DNA of 64,000 bases from Enterobacter ludwigii (GTDB taxonomy: Bacteria > Pseudomonadota > Gammaproteobacteria > Enterobacterales > Enterobacteriaceae), in the NCBI GenBank assembly GCA_023023105.1, contig CP083824.1, positions 806,001-870,000 on the forward strand, in the 5' to 3' direction. The notes beneath the pieces are model-generated. The model had not been told where the DNA came from, did not search any database, and saw nothing but the letters and a program-made list of their open reading frames with translations. The position numbers were made by a program, and so were the translations under genes. This document shows, piece after piece, positions 49,971 to 59,228 of this stretch. Position 1 is the stretch's first letter. Every line of letters starts with the position of its first letter.

Positions 49971-52400
49971 GTGTCCTCATTGCCGGTCGCCGTCGTCCTT
50001 CCCGAGCTTCTCGCTGCCTTACAACATGCCCCGCAGGTTTTGCTGAATGCCCCGACAGGGGCCGGTAAATCCACCTGGCTGCCGCTGCAGATCCTGAAAG
50101 ACGGGAATATCAGCGGGAAAATTATCCTGCTGGAGCCGCGCAGGCTGGCCGCGCGCAACGTAGCACAACGCCTGGCGGAATTGCTTAACGAAAAACCGGG
50201 CGAGACGGTGGGCTACCGTATGCGCGCTGAAACCTGTATCGGCCCAACCACGCGGCTTGAAGTGGTGACCGAGGGAATACTCACCCGCATGCTGCAAAAC
50301 GATCCTGAACTGACCGGCGTCGGGCTGGTGATTCTGGATGAATTCCACGAACGCAGCCTGCAGGCGGATCTGGCTCTGGCACTGTTACTGGATGTTCAAC
50401 AGGGGCTGCGTGACGACCTTCGGCTGCTCATCATGTCGGCGACGCTGGATAACGAACGGCTGCAGCAGACGCTGCCTGATGCACCAGTGATAGCCTCGCA
50501 AGGGCGAGCGTTTCCCGTAGAGCGCCGTTATCAACCGCTGCCTGCCCATCAGCGTTTTGATGAAGCGGTCGCCATCGCAACCGCAGAACTGCTGCGTCAG
50601 GAACCCGGTTCGCTGCTGCTGTTTTTACCCGGCGTGGGCGAAATCCAGCGCGTGCAGGAGCACCTGGCCTCCCGTGTCAGCAGCGATGTACTGTTGTGTC
50701 CGCTCTACGGCGCGCTGTCGCTGGCCGACCAGCGTAAAGCGATTCTCCCGGCGCCTGCGGGGCAGCGCAAAGTGGTACTGGCAACCAATATTGCGGAAAC
50801 CAGTTTGACCATCGAAGGTATTCGCCTGGTTGTGGATAGCGCGCAGGAGAGAGTGGCAAGCTTTGACCCGCGTACCGGGCTGACGAAACTCCTGACGCAA
50901 CGTATAAGCCAGGCGTCGATGGTACAGCGCGCAGGCCGTGCCGGGCGTCTTGAGCCGGGTATCTGCCTGCATTTGACCAGCGCAGAGCAGGCTGAACGCG
51001 CGGCACAACAAAGTCCCCCGGAAATTTTACAAAGTGATTTATCAGGTCTGGTGATGGATCTGCTGCAATGGGGCTGTCCGGATCCGGGAAAACTGACCTG
51101 GCTTAATCCGCCTCCTGTCGTAAACCTCACCGCAGCGCGTACACTGCTGGCCCAGCTTGGCGCGCTGGAAGGGGAGCGTCTGACGGCGCGCGGTCAAAAA
51201 ATGGCCGCGCTGGGCAACGATCCGCGTCTGGCCGCAATGCTGGTGGCCGCGCAAGGGGAAGATGAAATTGCCACGGCGGCGAAACTGGCAGCTATTCTTG
51301 AGGAGCCGCCGCGCGGTGGCAGCAGCGATCTGGCGCAGGCATTTTCACGTAATCAGGGGAACTGGCAGCAACGGGCGCAGCAGCTCAGCAAACGGCTAAA
51401 CAGCCGTGGCGGCTTGCCAGACAGCGATATTATCGCACAGTTGCTGGCACAAGCATTTCCGGACCGAATTGCGCGCCGACGCGGGCTGGACGGTCGATAT
51501 CAGCTGGCAAATGGCATGGGCGCGATGCTGGACAGCGACGATGCTATGACGCGCCATGAGTGGCTGATTGCGCCGCTTCTGCTTCAGGGCAGCCAGTCGC
51601 CGGATGCGCGGATATTACTGGCGATAGCTGTCGATATTGAGGCCCTGACGCGTGCATGTCCGCAACTGCTTCAGCAATCTGATATTGTCGAATGGGATGA
51701 CACCCAGGGCACCCTGAAAGCGTTTCGGCGTAGCCAGATTGGCAAACTGACCCTCGGCACGAAGCCACTGACGAAGCCGTCAGAAGAAGAGATGCATCAG
51801 GCGATGCTAAACGGCATTCGGGAAAAAGGGTTGAACGTACTGAACTGGACGCCAGAGGCGGAGCAATACCGTATTCGTCTGCACTGTGCCGCGCGCTGGC
51901 TGCCAGAATATGCCTGGCCCGCGGTGGATGATGAGACGCTGCTTGCCTCTCTGGAGAGCTGGCTGCTGCCGCAAATGCGCGGTGTACACTCGCTGCGGGC
52001 ACTAAAAGCCCTTGATGTTAAGGTCGCGTTACAGAATTTACTGGACTGGTCATTACGTCAACGTCTGGATAGTGAACTGCCAGGGCATTACACTGTGCCG
52101 ACCGGAAGCCGAATTGCCATTCGTTATCACGAGGATAATCCGCCAGCGCTGGCGGTTCGGATGCAGGAAATGTTTGGTGAGGCGACCACGCCGTCTATCG
52201 CGGAAGGGCGTGTGCCGGTGGTGCTTGAACTGTTGTCGCCTGCTCATCGTCCTCTACAGATCACCCGCGATCTGGGGGCGTTCTGGGCGGGAAGCTACCG
52301 GGAAGTGCAAAAAGAGATGAAAGGGCGATATCCCAAACACGTTTGGCCGGACGATCCGGCGAATACCGCGCCGACACGGCGTACGAAGAAATATTCTTAA
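49971..52400 (+). CDS. hrpB: HrpB, DExH-box ATP-dependent RNA helicase-like protein
   Basis: The 809-aa protein has two RecA-like helicase domains followed by HA2 and an HrpB-specific C-terminal domain ending NTAPTRRTKKYS. Motif I is APTGAGKST (near 31), motif II LDEFH instead of DEAH, motif III SAT, and motif VI QRAGRAGR. Its cellular role is not clear. The GTG at 49971 is chosen because GGAG is six bases upstream and the length matches E. coli. TACAAT at 49931 may be the -10 box of its promoter, shared region with divergent thpR. Confidence 0.95.
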   Translation: MSSLPVAVVLPELLAALQHAPQVLLNAPTGAGKSTWLPLQILKDGNISGKIILLEPRRLAARNVAQRLAELLNEKPGETVGYRMRAETCIGPTTRLEVVTEGILTRMLQNDPELTGVGLVILDEFHERSLQADLALALLLDVQQGLRDDLRLLIMSATLDNERLQQTLPDAPVIASQGRAFPVERRYQPLPAHQRFDEAVAIATAELLRQEPGSLLLFLPGVGEIQRVQEHLASRVSSDVLLCPLYGALSLADQRKAILPAPAGQRKVVLATNIAETSLTIEGIRLVVDSAQERVASFDPRTGLTKLLTQRISQASMVQRAGRAGRLEPGICLHLTSAEQAERAAQQSPPEILQSDLSGLVMDLLQWGCPDPGKLTWLNPPPVVNLTAARTLLAQLGALEGERLTARGQKMAALGNDPRLAAMLVAAQGEDEIATAAKLAAILEEPPRGGSSDLAQAFSRNQGNWQQRAQQLSKRLNSRGGLPDSDIIAQLLAQAFPDRIARRRGLDGRYQLANGMGAMLDSDDAMTRHEWLIAPLLLQGSQSPDARILLAIAVDIEALTRACPQLLQQSDIVEWDDTQGTLKAFRRSQIGKLTLGTKPLTKPSEEEMHQAMLNGIREKGLNVLNWTPEAEQYRIRLHCAARWLPEYAWPAVDDETLLASLESWLLPQMRGVHSLRALKALDVKVALQNLLDWSLRQRLDSELPGHYTVPTGSRIAIRYHEDNPPALAVRMQEMFGEATTPSIAEGRVPVVLELLSPAHRPLQITRDLGAFWAGSYREVQKEMKGRYPKHVWPDDPANTAPTRRTKKYS

Positions 52401-52479
52401 TTGAGAGATTTCTTCTTTCACGGTGATGTGGAAGAAAAGAGAATCGGGCCTTTGCGCCTGAAAGTTGCGGAGAAAAAGC

Positions 52480-55005
52480 ATGGCGGGGAATGACCGCGAG
52501 CCAATAGGACGTAAGGGAAAACCAACGCGTCCGGCGAAAGAAAAGGTAAGCCGTCGTCGCCTCAGAGATGAGGACTATGACGATGACTATGAAGACGATT
52601 ATGAGGATGAAGAACCGATGCCGCGTAAAGGGAAAGGCAAAGGGCGTAAGCCTCGGGGTAAACGCGGCTGGTTCTGGCTGCTGCTGAAGCTGTTCATTAT
52701 TTTTGTTGTGCTGATGGCGATTTACGGCGTCTATCTGGATCAGAAGATCCGCAGCCGCATCGACGGTAAAGTCTGGCAGTTGCCTGCGGCAGTCTATGGC
52801 CGCATGGTGAACCTTGAGCCAGATATGTCCATCAGTAAGAACGAGATGGTGAAACTGCTGGAAGCGACCCAGTATCGTCAGGTGTCTAAGATGACGCGCC
52901 CGGGTGAATTCACCGTGCAGGCGAAGAGCATCGAGATGATCCGCCGTCCGTTTGATTTCCCGGACAGCAAAGAGGGACAGGTGCGGGCGCGTCTGACCTT
53001 TGACGGCGATCGTCTGGATACCATAGAGAACATGGATAACAACCGCCAGTTCGGTTTCTTCCGTCTTGATCCTCGCCTGATCACCATGCTTTCGTCAGCA
53101 AACGGTGAACAGCGTCTGTTTGTGGCCCGTAACGGTTTCCCGGATCTGCTGGTGGATACGCTGCTGGCAACCGAAGACCGTCACTTCTACGAGCACGATG
53201 GCATCAGCCTTTACTCCATAGGGCGTGCGGTGCTGGCGAACCTGACAGCAGGGCGCACGGTGCAGGGGGCGAGTACACTCACCCAGCAGCTGGTGAAGAA
53301 CCTGTTCCTCTCCAGCGAACGCTCTTACTGGCGTAAGGCCAACGAAGCGTACATGGCCGTGCTGATGGACGCGCGTTACAGCAAGGATCGTATCCTTGAG
53401 CTGTACATGAACGAAGTGTACCTCGGCCAAAGCGGTGATAACGAAATCCGAGGTTTCCCGCTGGCGAGTCTGTACTACTTTGGCCGTCCGGTTGAAGAGC
53501 TGAGCCTTGACCAGCAGGCGCTGCTGGTCGGCATGGTGAAAGGGGCGTCAATTTATAACCCGTGGCGTAACCCAAAACTGGCGCTTGAGCGTCGTAACCT
53601 GGTGCTGCGTTTGCTGCAGCAACAGCAGGTGATCGATCAGGAGTTGTACGAGATGCTGAGCGCTCGTCCACTCGGCGTGCAGCCGCGCGGTGGCGTGATC
53701 TCGCCTCAACCTGCGTTTATGCAGCTGGTGCGTCAGGAGCTGCAAAGTAAGCTCGGTGATAAGGTTAAAGATCTCTCCGGCGTGAAGATCTTCACTACCT
53801 TTGACTCCGTAGCGCAGGATGCCGCGGAAAAAGCGGCGGTGGAAGGCATTCCGGCGCTGAAGAAACAGCGCAAGCTCTCCGATCTTGAAACCGCGATGGT
53901 GGTGGTTGACCGTAACACCGGTGAAGTTCGCGCGATGGTGGGCGGGGCTGAGCCACAGTTTGCAGGTTACAACCGCGCCATGCAGGCGCGTCGTTCGATC
54001 GGCTCTCTGGCAAAACCAGCAACCTATCTCACTGCGCTGAGTCAGCCAAACCAGTACCGCCTGAATACCTGGATTGCGGATGCGCCAATTTCCCTGCGTC
54101 AGCCTAACGGCCAGGTATGGTCACCGCAGAACGATGATAAACAGTTCAGCGGCCAGGTGATGCTGGTGGATGCGTTAACCCGCTCCATGAACGTACCAAC
54201 GGTTAATCTGGGCATGTCACTGGGCCTGCCAGCGATTGTTGATACCTGGCAGAAACTGGGTATTTCGAAAGATCAGCTAAATCCGGTACCGGCGATGATT
54301 CTGGGTGCGCTTAACCTGACGCCAATCGAAGTCGCACAGGCGTTCCAGACCATTGCCAGCGGGGGGAACCGCGCACAGCTGTCTGCGCTGCGTTCAGTAA
54401 TAGCTGAAGATGGTTCCGTGCTGTATCAGAGCTTCCCGCAGGCTGAACGTGCGGTGCCCGCTCAGGCCGCCTATATGACGCTGTGGACGATGCAACAGGT
54501 TGTGCAGCGTGGTACCGGGCGTCAACTGGGAGCGAAGTATCCGGGTCTGCATCTGGCGGGTAAAACCGGGACCACCAACAACAACGTCGATACCTGGTTT
54601 GCCGGTATTGATGGCCGTGAAGTGGTGATCACCTGGGTCGGTCGCGACAACAACCAGCCGACCAAACTGTACGGCGCAAGCGGGGCAATGTCGATTTACC
54701 AGCGTTATCTGGCGAATCAGTCCCCGGTGCCGCTGAATCTGGTCGCTCCGGAAGACATTGTTGATATGGGCGTGGATGGTTCCGGTAACTTTGTCTGCGG
54801 CGGCGGGATGCGTACCTTGCCGGTCTGGACGACCAACCCGGACGCGCTGTGTCAGCAAAGTCAGCCAGAACAACCATCGGGCAATCCGTTTGATTCGTCT
54901 TCTCAGCCACAGCAGCCGCAGCAGCAACAGCCGCAGCAGCAGAATGAGAAGAAAGACAGCGACGGTGTCGCCGGCTGGATTAAAGATATGTTCGGCGGTA
55001 ACTAG
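52480..55005 (+). CDS. mrcB: MrcB, penicillin-binding protein 1B (bifunctional transglycosylase/transpeptidase)
   Basis: This 841-aa class A PBP makes peptidoglycan. It has an acidic/basic cytoplasmic head (up to about residue 64), one transmembrane helix (about 66-88), a UB2H domain (about 110-200) that binds LpoB, a GT51 domain with [10 protein letters not shown] and [14 protein letters not shown], and a transpeptidase domain with SxxK at [12 protein letters not shown], and KTGTT. The C-terminus is rich in Gln/Pro and ends [13 protein letters not shown] 52480 with SD GCGGAG matches the E. coli alpha form. A terminator follows. Confidence 0.98.
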   Translation: MAGNDREPIGRKGKPTRPAKEKVSRRRLRDEDYDDDYEDDYEDEEPMPRKGKGKGRKPRGKRGWFWLLLKLFIIFVVLMAIYGVYLDQKIRSRIDGKVWQLPAAVYGRMVNLEPDMSISKNEMVKLLEATQYRQVSKMTRPGEFTVQAKSIEMIRRPFDFPDSKEGQVRARLTFDGDRLDTIENMDNNRQFGFFRLDPRLITMLSSANGEQRLFVARNGFPDLLVDTLLATEDRHFYEHDGISLYSIGRAVLANLTAGRTVQGASTLTQQLVKNLFLSSERSYWRKANEAYMAVLMDARYSKDRILELYMNEVYLGQSGDNEIRGFPLASLYYFGRPVEELSLDQQALLVGMVKGASIYNPWRNPKLALERRNLVLRLLQQQQVIDQELYEMLSARPLGVQPRGGVISPQPAFMQLVRQELQSKLGDKVKDLSGVKIFTTFDSVAQDAAEKAAVEGIPALKKQRKLSDLETAMVVVDRNTGEVRAMVGGAEPQFAGYNRAMQARRSIGSLAKPATYLTALSQPNQYRLNTWIADAPISLRQPNGQVWSPQNDDKQFSGQVMLVDALTRSMNVPTVNLGMSLGLPAIVDTWQKLGISKDQLNPVPAMILGALNLTPIEVAQAFQTIASGGNRAQLSALRSVIAEDGSVLYQSFPQAERAVPAQAAYMTLWTMQQVVQRGTGRQLGAKYPGLHLAGKTGTTNNNVDTWFAGIDGREVVITWVGRDNNQPTKLYGASGAMSIYQRYLANQSPVPLNLVAPEDIVDMGVDGSGNFVCGGGMRTLPVWTTNPDALCQQSQPEQPSGNPFDSSSQPQQPQQQQPQQQNEKKDSDGVAGWIKDMFGGN

Positions 55006-55011
55006 CCTTTT

Positions 55012-55043
55012 AAAGCCCTCTTCCCTGGAAGGGGGCTTTTTTT
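55012..55043 (+). terminator. Rho-independent terminator after mrcB
   Basis: AAAGCCC-TCTTCC pairs with GGAAG-GGGGCTTT, followed by T7. It starts seven bases after the mrcB stop and separates mrcB from the fhu operon. Confidence 0.9.
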
Positions 55044-55186
55044 ACCCGTAGACCTCATTTCGTTAACCCTCGCTTTAACTCTGATTAACCCTTCGTTTTC
55101 TCTTGATGATTTCTTAAACCCTTAATTCTCATAGGGCCGCTTACTGCTTGCTATGCAACCAGCGTTTCGCATATTATTCTGGCGCA

Positions 55187-55205
55187 CATAATAATAATTC
55201 TCGTT
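55187..55205 (+). promoter_or_regulatory. Possible Fur box upstream of fhuA
   Basis: CATAATAATAAT followed by TCTCGTT matches the 19-bp Fur consensus at about 12 of 19 positions, mainly in its left hexamers. It is about 40 bp upstream of fhuA. Iron repression of fhu by Fur is established in E. coli; the exact operator here is a guess from sequence. Confidence 0.45.
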
Positions 55206-55240
55206 TACGTTATCATTCACTTTCACATCAGAGATTCAAC

Positions 55241-57490
55241 ATGGCGCTTTCCAATACTGCTCAGCCAATGAACACGTCGCTGCGTAAACTCGCGGTCGTC
55301 GTCGCCACAGCGGTTGCCGGCATGTCGACTTATGCACATGCTGCCGAAACCCCTAAAAAAGAAGAAAACATTACGGTAACCGCAGCGCCTGCGGCACAGG
55401 AAAGTGCCTGGGGACCCGCTGCGACTATCGCTGCAAGGCAATCCGCGACCGGAACGAAAACGGACACCCCGATTCAAAAGGTCCCACAGTCCATTTCGGT
55501 CGTGACTGCTGAAGAGATGGCATTGCATCAGCCACGCTCTGTTAAAGAAGCGCTGAGTTATACCCCAGGCGTTGCGGTCGGCACGCGTGGTGCGTCCAAT
55601 ACCTATGACTACCTGCTCATTCGCGGTTTCGCGGCCGATGGTCAGAGCCAGAATAACTACCTCGACGGTATGAAGATGCAGGGCAACTTCTATAACGACG
55701 CGGTGATTGACCCTTATATGCTGGAACGCGCTGAAATCATGCGTGGTCCGGTTTCTGTTCTGTACGGAAAAAGCAGCCCTGGTGGCTTGCTGAATATGGT
55801 GAGTAAGCGCCCAACCACTGAGCCGCTGAAAGAGATCCAGTTCAAAGTGGGTACTGACAGCCTGTTCCAGACTGGCTTTGACTTTAGCGATGCGATCGAC
55901 GACGACGGCGTTTACTCCTACCGTTTAACCGGCGTGGCGCGTTCTAACAATGCCCAGCAGGAGCGTGCGGAAGAACAGCGTTATGCTATCGCGCCATCGT
56001 TCTCCTGGCGTCCGGATGATAAAACCACCTTCACGTTCCTCTCCTATTTCCAGAACGAGCCTGAAACGGGCTACTACGGCTGGCTGCCAAAAGAGGGAAC
56101 GGTTGATCCGCTGCCAAACGGCGATCGTCTGCCGACTGACTTCAACGAAGGCGCGAAGAACAACACCTATTCCCGTAACCAGAAAATGGTGGGGTATAGC
56201 TTCGATCACGCATTCAACGATACCTTTACCGTGCGTCAGAACCTGCGTTTTGCCGAGAATAAAACTTCGCAAAACAGCGTTTACGGCTATGGCGTCTGTA
56301 CCGATCCTGCGAATAGCGGCAACAAACAGTGTGCAGCGTTAGCCCCGGCAGACAAAGGCCATTACCTGGCGCGTAAATACGTTGTCGATCATGAAAAACT
56401 GCAGAACTTCACCGTTGATACTCAACTGCAGAGCAAATTCTCTACCGGTGAGGTGGACCACATTCTGCTGACCGGCGTTGACTTTATGCGTATGCGTAAT
56501 GACATCAACTCCTGGTTTGGTTATGACGATTCTGTACCGCTGCTGGATCTCTACCATCCGGTGAACAGCGATTTTGATTTCGGCTCAAAAGATCCTGCAA
56601 CTTCAGGCCCTTATCAAATTCTCAACCGCCAGAAACAGACAGGTCTGTACGTTCAGGATCAGGCGCAGTGGGATAAAGTGCTGGTAACCCTTGGTGGCCG
56701 TTATGACTGGGCCGATCAAGAGTCTTATAACCGCGTAACGAACACGACAGCTAAACGCGATGACACGCAGTTCACCTGGCGCGGTGGCGTTAACTATCTG
56801 TTCGACAATGGCGTAACGCCTTACTTCAGCTATAGCGAATCCTTTGAACCTGCTTCCCAGACTGGTGCGAGTGGCAACATTTTTGCTCCGTCTAAAGGGA
56901 AGCAATACGAAGCGGGTGTGAAATACGTGCCGAACGATCGTCCGATCGTGATTACCGGTGCGGTATACCAGCTGACGAAAACCAACAACCTGATGGCTGA
57001 TCCAGCGGGCTCATTCTTCTCCGTTGAAGGCGGTGAGATCCGTTCCCGTGGCGTAGAGCTGGAAGCGAAAGCGGCATTGTCTGCGAGCGTTAACGTTGTC
57101 GGTTCTTACACCTATACCAATGCCGAGTACACTACCGACACTAACTACAAAGGCAACACGCCAGCGCAGGTGCCGAAACACATGGCCTCCGTATGGGGGG
57201 ATTACACCATGTTTGATGGCCCGCTGTCTGGCCTGACGTTGGGTACTGGCGTTCGTTATACCGGTTCCAGCTTCGGCGATCCGGCGAACTCCTTCAAAGT
57301 GGGCAGCTATACCGTGGTTGATGCACTTGTCAGATACGATCTGGCGCGTGTAGGGATGGCCGGCTCAAACGTCGCGCTTCACGTGAACAACCTGTTCGAT
57401 CGTGAATATGTTGCCAGCTGCTTCAACACCTACGGTTGCTTCTGGGGTGCTGAACGTCAGGTTGTAGCCACTGCGACCTTCCGCTTCTAA
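55241..57490 (+). CDS. fhuA: FhuA, TonB-dependent ferrichrome outer-membrane receptor
   Basis: The 749-aa receptor has a signal peptide ending near AHA, TonB box-like EENITVTAAP at the mature N-terminus, plug domain (to about residue 200) and 22-strand barrel ending in TATFRF. The cysteine pair CTDPANSGNKQC lies in the large surface loop L4, the region used by phages T1/T5/phi80 in E. coli. FhuA moves ferrichrome (and albomycin) to the periplasm. ATG 55241 matches the family start. First gene of fhuACDB, preceded by a Fur-like site; 50 bp to fhuC. Confidence 0.98.
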   Translation: MALSNTAQPMNTSLRKLAVVVATAVAGMSTYAHAAETPKKEENITVTAAPAAQESAWGPAATIAARQSATGTKTDTPIQKVPQSISVVTAEEMALHQPRSVKEALSYTPGVAVGTRGASNTYDYLLIRGFAADGQSQNNYLDGMKMQGNFYNDAVIDPYMLERAEIMRGPVSVLYGKSSPGGLLNMVSKRPTTEPLKEIQFKVGTDSLFQTGFDFSDAIDDDGVYSYRLTGVARSNNAQQERAEEQRYAIAPSFSWRPDDKTTFTFLSYFQNEPETGYYGWLPKEGTVDPLPNGDRLPTDFNEGAKNNTYSRNQKMVGYSFDHAFNDTFTVRQNLRFAENKTSQNSVYGYGVCTDPANSGNKQCAALAPADKGHYLARKYVVDHEKLQNFTVDTQLQSKFSTGEVDHILLTGVDFMRMRNDINSWFGYDDSVPLLDLYHPVNSDFDFGSKDPATSGPYQILNRQKQTGLYVQDQAQWDKVLVTLGGRYDWADQESYNRVTNTTAKRDDTQFTWRGGVNYLFDNGVTPYFSYSESFEPASQTGASGNIFAPSKGKQYEAGVKYVPNDRPIVITGAVYQLTKTNNLMADPAGSFFSVEGGEIRSRGVELEAKAALSASVNVVGSYTYTNAEYTTDTNYKGNTPAQVPKHMASVWGDYTMFDGPLSGLTLGTGVRYTGSSFGDPANSFKVGSYTVVDALVRYDLARVGMAGSNVALHVNNLFDREYVASCFNTYGCFWGAERQVVATATFRF

Positions 57491-57540
57491 TCTCTCTTTG
57501 GGCACGGTTCGCCGTGCCCTTTTTATTTAAGTTGGCTGAC

Positions 57541-58338
57541 ATGCAGGATAATAAAACGCAATCCGACACCACTTTTACGCTCAACAATCTCTCCTTTCGC
57601 GTACCCGGGCGCACCTTGCTGCATCCGCTCTCTTTGGCATTCCCTGCTGGTAAAGTCACTGGCCTGATTGGTCACAACGGTTCCGGTAAATCGACTTTGC
57701 TTAAGATGCTGGGCCGCCATCAGCCGCCTTCGGAAGGCGATATTCTGCTTGATGACCAACCGCTGGAGAGCTGGAGCAGTAAAGCCTTTGCCCGCAAAGT
57801 CGCGTATTTGCCGCAGCAGCTGCCGCAGGCGGAGGGGATGACGGTGCGTGAACTGGTAGCGATTGGGCGTTATCCGTGGCACGGGGCGCTTGGGCGTTTC
57901 GGTGTCGCCGACAGAGAAAAAGTGGAAGAGGCGATTTCGCTGGTGGGATTAAAACCGCTGGCACACCGTCTGGTGGATAGCCTGTCCGGGGGCGAACGTC
58001 AGCGCGCGTGGATTGCGATGCTGGTGGCTCAGGACAGCCGTTGCCTGCTGCTGGATGAACCCACCTCTGCGCTGGATATTGCCCATCAGGTTGACGTTCT
58101 GGCGCTGGTACATCGCTTAAGCCAGCAGCGTGGGTTGACGGTGATTGCGGTCCTGCACGATATCAACATGGCCGCGCGTTATTGTGACTACCTCGTCGCG
58201 CTGCGTGGCGGGGAAATGATTGCGCAGGGCACACCATCCGAACTGATGCGCAGCGAAACGCTGGAACACATTTACGGAATTCCAATGGGTATTCTGCCTC
58301 ACCCGGCCGGGGCAGCACCGGTGAGCTTTGTATACTGA
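57541..58338 (+). CDS. fhuC: FhuC, ferrichrome ABC transporter ATPase
   Basis: The 265-aa ATPase has Walker A GHNGSGKST (near 46), signature LSGGERQRAW and Walker B RCLLLDEPTSALD. It drives FhuB-mediated import of hydroxamate siderophores. ATG at 57541 gives the E. coli length; SD is weak (GTTGG). Its TGA overlaps the fhuD ATG by one base. Confidence 0.97.
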   Translation: MQDNKTQSDTTFTLNNLSFRVPGRTLLHPLSLAFPAGKVTGLIGHNGSGKSTLLKMLGRHQPPSEGDILLDDQPLESWSSKAFARKVAYLPQQLPQAEGMTVRELVAIGRYPWHGALGRFGVADREKVEEAISLVGLKPLAHRLVDSLSGGERQRAWIAMLVAQDSRCLLLDEPTSALDIAHQVDVLALVHRLSQQRGLTVIAVLHDINMAARYCDYLVALRGGEMIAQGTPSELMRSETLEHIYGIPMGILPHPAGAAPVSFVY

Positions 58339-59228
58339 TGCTGGATTCAATGCAAATGAGCCGCCGTCGCCTGCTGACGGCAATGGCGCTATCACCGTTG
58401 TTATTAAAAATGAATACGGCGCATGCCGCTGCCGTCGATCCGCACCGTATCGTGGCTCTTGAGTGGCTGCCAGTCGAGCTGATGATGGCGCTCGGCGTCA
58501 CGCCTTATGGCGTGGCGGACATTCCCAACTATAACCTCTGGGTGAACGAGCCGAAGCTGCCGGACTCGGTGATCGACGTCGGCCTGCGTACTGAGCCAAA
58601 CCTTGAACTGCTCACTCAGATGAAGCCGTCATTCCTGTTCTGGTCTGCGGGGTACGGTCCGTCAGAAGAGACAATGGCGCGTATTGCGCCCGGTCGAGGT
58701 TTCTCCTTCAGTGACGGTAAAAAACCGTTGACCATGGCGAAACACTCTATTAACGAGATGGCGCATATCCTCAACCGTGAGGCGGAGGCTAAAAAGCATC
58801 TCGACGAATTCGACGCCCTGATTGATTCCCTGAAGCCGCGCTTTGCCCATCGGGGCGATCGCCCGCTGTTGATGATGACGTTACTGGATGCCCGCCATAT
58901 GCTGGTCTTTGGCAAAAACTGTCTGTTCCAGGACGTGCTCGACAGTGTTGGTATTCGCAATGCCTGGGAAGGTGAGATGAACTTCTGGGGCAGTACGACC
59001 GTAGGTATTGACCGCCTGGCGGCATTTCGTGATGTCGACGTGCTGTGTTTCGACCACGGCAACGAACGTGGCATGCAAACGCTGATGGCCACTCCGCTCT
59101 GGCAGGCGATGCCGTTTGTGCGTGAGCAGCGTTTCCAGCGCGTGCCAGCGGTATGGTTCTACGGCGCGACGCTGTCGGCCATGCATTTTGCCCGCGTGCT
59201 GGATAATGCGCTGGGAGGTAAAGCATGA
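58338..59228 (+). CDS. fhuD: FhuD, periplasmic ferrichrome-binding protein
   Basis: The 296-aa class III binding protein has a signal with SRRRLLTAMALSPLLLKMNTAHA, resembling a twin-arginine signal, and the characteristic long helix between two lobes. It delivers ferrichrome to FhuB. It overlaps fhuC by one base and fhuB by four bases (ATGA), so translation is coupled across the operon. Confidence 0.97.
   Translation: MLDSMQMSRRRLLTAMALSPLLLKMNTAHAAAVDPHRIVALEWLPVELMMALGVTPYGVADIPNYNLWVNEPKLPDSVIDVGLRTEPNLELLTQMKPSFLFWSAGYGPSEETMARIAPGRGFSFSDGKKPLTMAKHSINEMAHILNREAEAKKHLDEFDALIDSLKPRFAHRGDRPLLMMTLLDARHMLVFGKNCLFQDVLDSVGIRNAWEGEMNFWGSTTVGIDRLAAFRDVDVLCFDHGNERGMQTLMATPLWQAMPFVREQRFQRVPAVWFYGATLSAMHFARVLDNALGGKA

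Noticed and set aside
55148..55240. Longer N-terminus for FhuA starting at 55148
   Set aside because: It would place a non-hydrophobic 31-residue extension before a complete signal peptide and would overlap the promoter/Fur-like region.
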